From positions 1 through 32,496 of the IMG/VR virus record IMGVR_UViG_3300027963_000206: a stretch of 32,496 nt of DNA. One strand, written 5' to 3'. A program made the position numbers and the translations under genes. How positions within the stretch are numbered: position 1 is the stretch's first letter; each line of letters starts with the position of its first letter. Origin of the DNA: a virus. The notes beneath the pieces were generated by a model that was given only the letters and a program-made list of their open reading frames with translations, was not told the DNA's origin and did no database searches. Of the stretch, positions 27,510 through 32,496 are shown piece by piece.

Positions 27510-29645
27510 GTGGACCAAATCAAACAAATGATGGATCAGTTGTCTGACATCACTGACGAACAAGTTAGTGAACTTCAGGCATCTATCCTCAGCGAATTTG
27601 AATCGGTCGAGAAGGAGGATCCTACTCCGCAGACAGTTGACGCTATGACGTCACTTGCCGACATGCTCGATGGAGTTAGAAACGAAATCAAGCGTCGTGA
27701 GGTAGCAACTGTAGAACTTGCTCAAAAAGCAGCAGAAGCAACTAATCGCGTATACGGAAAAGAAGACGAAAATAAAGACATGGAAACTACTGAAGTTAAA
27801 GATGCTGCAATGCATGAAGAGGCTCCTGCCGCTCCTGCTGAAGAAGCACCTGTAACTGAAGAAGCACCTGTTTCTGAAACTCCTGCCCCAACCATGGAAG
27901 AGGAGAAAAAAATGGAAGAAGCAGCAGCAATGCCTGCAACTCCAGAAGTTACTCCAGAAGTAGAAGATGAAAAATCTCCTGCAGACATGGAAGAAGACAA
28001 AAAGGAAGAAAAGGAAATGGAAAAAACTATGACTGAAGCGTCAACCGAAGCAGATAAGAAATCTGAATTTTCGACTGAAGTTAAAGAAACAACTGAAGCA
28101 GCAGTAGCTGTGGAAGAAACAGTTGTTGCAGCTGCTGAAGAAGCACCAGCAACAACAACAGCAGAAGTACCAGTAGTAGCAGAAGCAGCAGTTGTAGAAG
28201 AGGTAGCAGTATCGCAAGATGCTCCTGCAGCTGAAGCAGCAGTTGTTGTTACTGAAGGTGCTGAAGCAGCAATCATTGAAACACCAACACAAACAGAAAC
28301 TGTGCAAACAGCACAAGAAACTATGGAGGCACCCGTGACCGCCGCTGCAGATAACGCAGATAACCTCAACATTGAGGTACCGGCTGACCGCCGCCCAACA
28401 TCTCGGACAACAGAAGCAACAGTGGCAATCACTGCGGGCGCTGACATTCCTGGATATACAGCAGGCAGCTCAATTTCAAGCATGGCAGAAGTTGCAGAAG
28501 CAATGGCCAAGCGTCTACATGGCCTACGCCGTGTAAATGGTGGAGATGGAGAACAACACATTGTTGCTTCTATCTCTACACAATTTCCAGAGGCTCGCAC
28601 CCTTAATCAGGATGCACAAGCTAACTGGGACAAGGTACAAGCTGTAGTCGGACCTGAGGCACTTGTTGCTTCTGGTGGACATCAAGCACCTTTCGAGGTT
28701 AAGTACGACATCTTCGGTCTTGGCTCAGCAGTGCGCCCAGTCCGTGATTCTCTACCTCGTTTCCAAGCAGACCGTGGCGGTATTCGCTACATCACTCCAC
28801 CAGTACTTAGCTCATATGCTAGCGCTGTTGGTGTATGGACTGCTGCTAACGATTCAGCAGAAACACCAAGCCCAGCTTCAAAGTTGAGCTTAACTGTAGC
28901 CGCAGCTGCTGAGACAACTGTCTCAACTGATGCTGTTACTTTGCAACTACAATTCGGTAACCTTCTAAGCCGTGCATATCCTGAATTAATCGCTCGTCAC
29001 AACGAGCTTGGTTTGATTCAACATGCTCGCGAGGCTGAAGGAAATCTTATGGCAAAAATCGGTTCAGCATCAACAGCCGTTACTTCAACTTCCGTAATTG
29101 GAATGGGTCGTGACTTCCTAGTTCAACTAGGTCGTGCTTCTGCTGCTTACCGTGCACGTCACCGTCTAGATGCAGATGCTCCACTTCGCGCAATTATCCC
29201 AGCATGGGTTAAAGACGCAATGGCAGCTGATCTAACTTTAAATATGCCTGGAGATTCAACTCTAAATGCATATGCAGAGATTGATGGCTACATTGCAGCT
29301 CGCGGAATCAACGCTACATTTGCTCTAGATACTGCAGCAGGAGCTTCTCCTTTTGCAGCACAGAGCTCTGGCGCAATGAATGAGTTCCCAGATACATTCG
29401 TTTGGTACATCTTTGCTGAAGGATCATTCTTGTTCCTTGATGGCGGCACTTTGGATCTTGGAGTTATCCGTGACTCAACACTTGTCGGCACCAACGACTA
29501 CAAGATGTTCGTTGAAACCTTTGAGAACGTTGCCCTTGTTGGCGTCGAGTCTCTACAGGTAACATCAACCATCAATGTAAACGGAGTAGCAGCCGCTCTT
29601 CGCGATACACTTGGTGGATTGACTGCAGCAACAATCGAGTACTAA
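27510..29645 (+). CDS. HK97-type major capsid protein with long acidic N-terminal (scaffold-like) extension (711 aa)
   Basis: GTG start at 27510 with AAGGAGG upstream. Residues 1-83 are helical and charged (IKQMMDQLSDITDEQVSELQ ... MTSLADMLDGVRNEIKRRE), as in scaffold or delta domains. Residues 84-290 are low-complexity Glu/Ala/Val/Pro, with Met-rich acidic stretches (MEEEKKMEEAAAMPA). From about 305 the capsid fold begins (DIPGYTAGSSISSMAEVAEA), with DIFGLGSAVRPVRDSLPRFQ, FGNLLSRAYPELIARHN, LRAIIPAWVKDAM and FVWYIFAEGSFLFLDGGTLD. No separate scaffold gene is seen, so the extension probably plays that role and is removed by the upstream protease. The mature protein would be about 400 residues, normal for the family. 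Confidence 0.88.
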   Translation: MDQIKQMMDQLSDITDEQVSELQASILSEFESVEKEDPTPQTVDAMTSLADMLDGVRNEIKRREVATVELAQKAAEATNRVYGKEDENKDMETTEVKDAAMHEEAPAAPAEEAPVTEEAPVSETPAPTMEEEKKMEEAAAMPATPEVTPEVEDEKSPADMEEDKKEEKEMEKTMTEASTEADKKSEFSTEVKETTEAAVAVEETVVAAAEEAPATTTAEVPVVAEAAVVEEVAVSQDAPAAEAAVVVTEGAEAAIIETPTQTETVQTAQETMEAPVTAAADNADNLNIEVPADRRPTSRTTEATVAITAGADIPGYTAGSSISSMAEVAEAMAKRLHGLRRVNGGDGEQHIVASISTQFPEARTLNQDAQANWDKVQAVVGPEALVASGGHQAPFEVKYDIFGLGSAVRPVRDSLPRFQADRGGIRYITPPVLSSYASAVGVWTAANDSAETPSPASKLSLTVAAAAETTVSTDAVTLQLQFGNLLSRAYPELIARHNELGLIQHAREAEGNLMAKIGSASTAVTSTSVIGMGRDFLVQLGRASAAYRARHRLDADAPLRAIIPAWVKDAMAADLTLNMPGDSTLNAYAEIDGYIAARGINATFALDTAAGASPFAAQSSGAMNEFPDTFVWYIFAEGSFLFLDGGTLDLGVIRDSTLVGTNDYKMFVETFENVALVGVESLQVTSTINVNGVAAALRDTLGGLTAATIEY

Positions 29646-29665
29646 GCCGTAACCCATTTGTTGAA

Positions 29666-29690
29666 GGGGGGCCTAGAAATAGGCTCCCCC
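29666..29690 (+). other. hairpin with GAAA tetraloop between capsid and next gene
   Basis: GGGGGG plus CCTA (29666-29675) pairs with TAGG (29680-29683) and TCCCCC (29685-29690), with one bulged C and one wobble, closing on a GAAA loop. No T-tract follows. It could protect the 3' end of the capsid message or partly attenuate transcription into the tail genes. Confidence 0.6.
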
Positions 29691-29733
29691 GATACAATAA
29701 ACAAAAACTAGATTTAAGTTAGGAATAGAGAAC

Positions 29734-30600
29734 ATGGCTTTTACCGGAATATTTGAAGCTCCAAAGATCACACCTTCAGAGTTCGGTCTATTCACCGTAG
29801 CAAAGCCTGATACTAAAATAAAAGAAGATCAATGGATTAGAGGATTCTCACAAGAGTGGGATACCAGTATTTATTCTACAAAGAACTGGGACGATACAGA
29901 TACTACATCCGCTGTCATTGCCTCAAATGCAACACCTACGCGATACACTGAAATTAAACCATTTTTTATTGAAGCTGAAGATTATCGCTCAACATTAGGT
30001 TTTACTGGCTTTGACTATGTAGCAAGAGTTAAACGTCAACTTGAAGGAATAACACAGAAGTCAATTGAACGCGAGCTATGGGATGGAGCAGTTAGAAAAG
30101 GCGAATCCCACGAAAATAAAGCACTTAGTGCCGCAAGTGCAACACTTGTTAATGGAACTACAGCACTTTCTGTTCAACGTGCACTTGCATTACTTGACTA
30201 TGAATTGTCTGATACTTCCCCTTGCGGAGAAAACGGTGTTATTCACATGACAAAGGATGTGGCTGGTCTTCTATCTGCTAACTATATGATTTTTGATAAT
30301 AAAGAAAAAGGCCACCTTCAGACAGTTAGTGGAACTAAAATTATTGTTGGTTCTGGTTACACTGGAAATGGTCCAGATTCACAGACAGGCGCAACAGCGT
30401 CAGCGACAAACAAATGGATGTACGGCACTGGCACAATCAAAACACTTATTGGTGATGTTGATGTCGTAGCTGACAATCTGGCTCAAAGCTATGATGTAGC
30501 GGGAAATCAAAATGATATGCGTATTAAGGCAATTCGCCCAGCGGCGGTTTACTTTGATACATCTATACATTTAGCAATCAGAGTTGATTTAACAGCGTAA
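29734..30600 (+). CDS. second capsid-associated structural protein (288 aa)
   Basis: ATG at 29734 with TTAGGAATAGAG upstream. It begins MAFTGIFEAPKITPSEFGLF and contains EDYRSTLGFTGFDYVARVKR, LALLDYELSDTSPCGENGVI, TVSGTKIIVGSGYTGNGP, MYGTGTIKTLIGDVDVVAD and AVYFDTSIHLAIRVDLTA. The last segments resemble the C-terminal strands of capsid-fold proteins, and the gene follows the major capsid gene directly. I take it as a minor or vertex capsid protein, but a connector role is possible. No signal peptide or membrane segment is seen. Confidence 0.65.
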   Translation: MAFTGIFEAPKITPSEFGLFTVAKPDTKIKEDQWIRGFSQEWDTSIYSTKNWDDTDTTSAVIASNATPTRYTEIKPFFIEAEDYRSTLGFTGFDYVARVKRQLEGITQKSIERELWDGAVRKGESHENKALSAASATLVNGTTALSVQRALALLDYELSDTSPCGENGVIHMTKDVAGLLSANYMIFDNKEKGHLQTVSGTKIIVGSGYTGNGPDSQTGATASATNKWMYGTGTIKTLIGDVDVVADNLAQSYDVAGNQNDMRIKAIRPAAVYFDTSIHLAIRVDLTA

Positions 30601-30639
30601 AATAAGAACAAGTAAAAACCAACTAAAGGAGAAATCAGT

Positions 30640-31689
30640 ATGGCCACTCAGGACTACGCGGCAAGCGTCCAAGGTGTGGCGATCCGTGTCACTAGACTGG
30701 ACGCCTCAGGTAACCTACTCACCCAACCAGGTGATAGTTATACAACCTCGGCGTTCCTTCGCGCTTCATTTACACCAGAGTACGAAGAGGGCGATGAAAT
30801 CGTAGAGAAGTCAGCAAACGGTACAGTTTGCGTTTCCTACAAAGCCCCAGACACTCTTAAAAGAATTACTATGGAACTGGCAATTTGTGAGCCAGATACA
30901 GAACTTACTGCTCTATTAGCAGGCGGGTTACTACTTCGTAAGAATCTAGGAACTTATGCTTCACCAGATCGCACATCAATTGGTTGGGCCGCACCAGCCG
31001 TTGGAGATGACCCTGCTGGAAACGGCGTTGCTCTTGAAGTTTGGTCATTTGCTGTGAAGGATGGAAAGCGTGCAACAACTCGTCCATACTTCCACTGGGT
31101 TTTCCCATATGTTAAGTTGCGTCAATCAGGTGACCGTGTAATTGAAAACGGATTACTTGCAAACACTTTCGAAGGCTATGGTCTTGGAAATGAGTCCTTT
31201 GATGCAGGTCCAGACGGCCGCTGGGAGTTTCCAGTTGCAGCAGAGCGTCCATACTCATACGCTCGCGATTCATGGGCACCAACTGGTCTAAAGGGCTTCT
31301 ACGAGTGGCATGATGATATTACTAAGACTATTAGTAACACATACCGCACTGGAACTACTGCAACTATTACAACATCTTCTGCTCACGGATTCCGTGTAGG
31401 AGATAGCGTAACTGTTGCTGGTACCAACGGAAACTCTGCACTTCACGGTACTAAAACAATTACCGCAGTTCCAACAACAACAACCTTCACATACACCACT
31501 ACAACAAGCGGAACTATCACCTCTGCTGCTGATACTGGAACCGCAGTTGTTGCTAAGGGCTACTGGGCAGTTACAGACTTTACCTCTCAAGGATCTACTA
31601 CTGCGTACAACGTACCTGGTAGCAGTTCATATAATGCTGACAACGCTGTTGACTTCATTATTGCTTCATCAGAGGATGCAACCTCTTAA
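30640..31689 (+). CDS. major tail (tube) protein with inserted AHGF-VGDSVTV domain (349 aa)
   Basis: ATG at 30640 with AAAGGAG at good spacing. Residues 1-220 fit an actinophage tail tube protein (GVAIRVTRLDASGNLLTQPG, TPEYEEGDEIVEKSANGTVC, ALLAGGLLL, GRWEFPVAAERPYSYARDSW). Residues about 228-305 are a Thr-rich beta domain (ATITTSSAHGFRVGDSVTVA, then TKTITAVPTTTTFTYTTT) that recurs as an add-on in tail and baseplate proteins and is probably displayed on the tail surface. The remainder returns to the tail-protein fold (YWAVTDFTS ... VDFIIAS). A shorter spliceform by frameshift is not apparent. Confidence 0.78.
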   Translation: MATQDYAASVQGVAIRVTRLDASGNLLTQPGDSYTTSAFLRASFTPEYEEGDEIVEKSANGTVCVSYKAPDTLKRITMELAICEPDTELTALLAGGLLLRKNLGTYASPDRTSIGWAAPAVGDDPAGNGVALEVWSFAVKDGKRATTRPYFHWVFPYVKLRQSGDRVIENGLLANTFEGYGLGNESFDAGPDGRWEFPVAAERPYSYARDSWAPTGLKGFYEWHDDITKTISNTYRTGTTATITTSSAHGFRVGDSVTVAGTNGNSALHGTKTITAVPTTTTFTYTTTTSGTITSAADTGTAVVAKGYWAVTDFTSQGSTTAYNVPGSSSYNADNAVDFIIASSEDATS

Positions 31690-31701
31690 TATAAGTAAAA
31701 G

Positions 31702-31757
31702 AAGGGCGGACGACGTGTTGGTCGTATCATTGATACAACTACCCGTTGTTCGCCCTT
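31702..31757 (+). terminator. long two-level hairpin after the tail protein gene
   Basis: AAGGGCGGACGACG (31702-31715) pairs with CGTTGTTCGCCCTT (31744-31757) over 14 bp including two G-T wobbles. Inside it GTATC (31724-31728) pairs with GATAC (31732-31736). The tail that follows (ACTCTTTAGG) is only moderately T-rich, so it may attenuate rather than stop transcription. Confidence 0.6.
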
Positions 31758-31780
31758 ACTCTTTAGGATTGGTGTAAATA

Positions 31781-32496
31781 ATGGGCAATCTTTGGGTAGA
31801 TGTTAACGAACTTGGCTCTACTTATGCAGAGTCTCAATACGCATATGATGCTGTACAAACAGCCTCCTACCTACTTTGGGGCATGTCTGGAAGAAAATAC
31901 TCTGGCGTAACAACTGTTACTGAGCGATATGTATCTTCTTATGATCCTCATATCCGAACAGGCGCCTCTATTCTTACATACTCTCCCACTTTAATTAGGG
32001 GAAATGTTGAAAATATTAGATTAAATGGTTCAGGACCATATCAGCAAGATGACTTTTCAGGGGATGGAACATCTGCAAGTACTCGCGTACGCCTTCGTGG
32101 TCGTAAAGTAATAAGAGTTCATACACTAAGAGATAGAAATGGCGTTGTAATAGATCCAAGAGATTACTATTTAGTAGAGCACTCAACTATTCTTGCTACA
32201 CCAGGGGCTAGTTGGACATCTTCTAATATTGAAGTTACTTATTCATATGGAACACCTCCACCATTAGCAGGAAAAGCTGCTGCTCGCTTACTTGCCATTG
32301 AACTTGTTAAGTTATATGAAAATGATGACACTTGCGCCCTACCTCAACGTGTAACCTCTGTTGCTCGTCAAGGTGTTTCATACACAATTCTTGATAATCA
32401 AGATTTTATTGATGAACTTAGAACTGGTTTATATGCTGTAGATCTTTTCCTAAAAACAACTAACCCAGATAGGGCTAGAGCAAAAGCAAAAGTATT
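31781..32496 (+). CDS. head-to-tail adaptor protein, 3' partial (238 codons present)
   Basis: ATG at 31781; the frame is open to the window end. It begins MGNLWVDVNELGSTYAESQY with a helix (AYDAVQTASYLLWGMSGRKY), then strand-rich DDFSGDGTSASTRVRLRGRK and DPRDYYLVEHSTILATPG. Toward the end, AAARLLAIELVKLYENDDTC and SYTILDNQDFIDELRTGLYA are the features of gp6/gp15-like head-tail connectors in actinophages, ending near FLKTTNPDRARAKAK. It joins the portal to the tail. The start has only a weak Shine-Dalgarno (AGGATTGG). Confidence 0.75.
   Translation, partial: MGNLWVDVNELGSTYAESQYAYDAVQTASYLLWGMSGRKYSGVTTVTERYVSSYDPHIRTGASILTYSPTLIRGNVENIRLNGSGPYQQDDFSGDGTSASTRVRLRGRKVIRVHTLRDRNGVVIDPRDYYLVEHSTILATPGASWTSSNIEVTYSYGTPPPLAGKAAARLLAIELVKLYENDDTCALPQRVTSVARQGVSYTILDNQDFIDELRTGLYAVDLFLKTTNPDRARAKAKV

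Noticed and set aside
27722-28600. 292-residue open frame on the minus strand opposite the capsid gene
   Set aside because: It mirrors the Glu/Ala/Val-rich low-complexity stretch of the capsid extension, giving a Ser/Ala/Thr-rich nonsense protein with no Shine-Dalgarno or promoter.

Overview
This 32.5-kb window looks like part of the genome of a tailed phage (or prophage) of a low-GC actinobacterium. The evidence is an actinophage-style head cassette (HTH protein, DUF1360-like protein, portal, capsid maturation protease with its VPGFP/GHWHVDH-type extension, HK97-type major capsid protein, tail tube, head-tail adaptor). Promoters are of the TTGACA/TATAAT type, at least one and probably two starts are leaderless, and base composition is AT-rich. 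A freshwater actinobacterial host such as the Nanopelagicales would fit, but that is inference. No integrase, DNA polymerase, large terminase or tape measure gene is in the window, so it is a fragment of a larger genome.

Positions 1-9350 hold the small-gene (early or middle) region, all on the + strand. It consists of short, tightly packed operons separated by terminator hairpins and preceded by recognisable promoters. Identifiable products are a DUF4192-like protein, a conserved protein with an HRW/GHWR/KGPEDKPL C-terminus, an HslV/proteasome-like N-terminal-threonine hydrolase (4042), a dual-specificity phosphatase (5693), an HTH protein (7474), several one- or two-helix membrane microproteins, two zinc-ribbon microproteins, and a lysis pair (exported lysozyme-fold enzyme at 8241 plus a separate peptidoglycan-binding-like protein at 8843). 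A bidirectional terminator at 9328 separates this block from a single minus-strand microgene (9364-9504) and an AT-rich 465-bp gap.

Positions 10046-32496 hold the late structural block, also on the + strand. The order is two-HTH protein, two unknowns, DUF1360-like membrane protein, portal, a Dps/ferritin-like protein with an intact ferroxidase signature, a Cys-motif virion protein, a 2087-residue protein ending in a kinase-like domain, a second Cys-rich protein, a small acidic protein, a 1730-residue capsid maturation protease polyprotein, major capsid protein with a long acidic N-terminal extension, a second capsid-associated protein, major tail protein, and the start of a head-tail adaptor.

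Two regulatory sequence families stand out in the first 10 kb. One is a 15-bp element AGCAAAAAGTAAAAA with seven exact copies and at least five related copies, nearly all in the same orientation and, as far as I can see, absent from the structural half. It is often paired with a second box (CTATAAACAATT) and placed upstream of promoters. The other is GTCAGGAAAGT, which sits inside the -35/-10 spacer of three promoters. Both look like undescribed phage control or replication signals. The other main novelty is the enzymatic cargo of the structural block (kinase-like giant protein, Dps), which may act together with the early phosphatase and peptidase to remodel the host.
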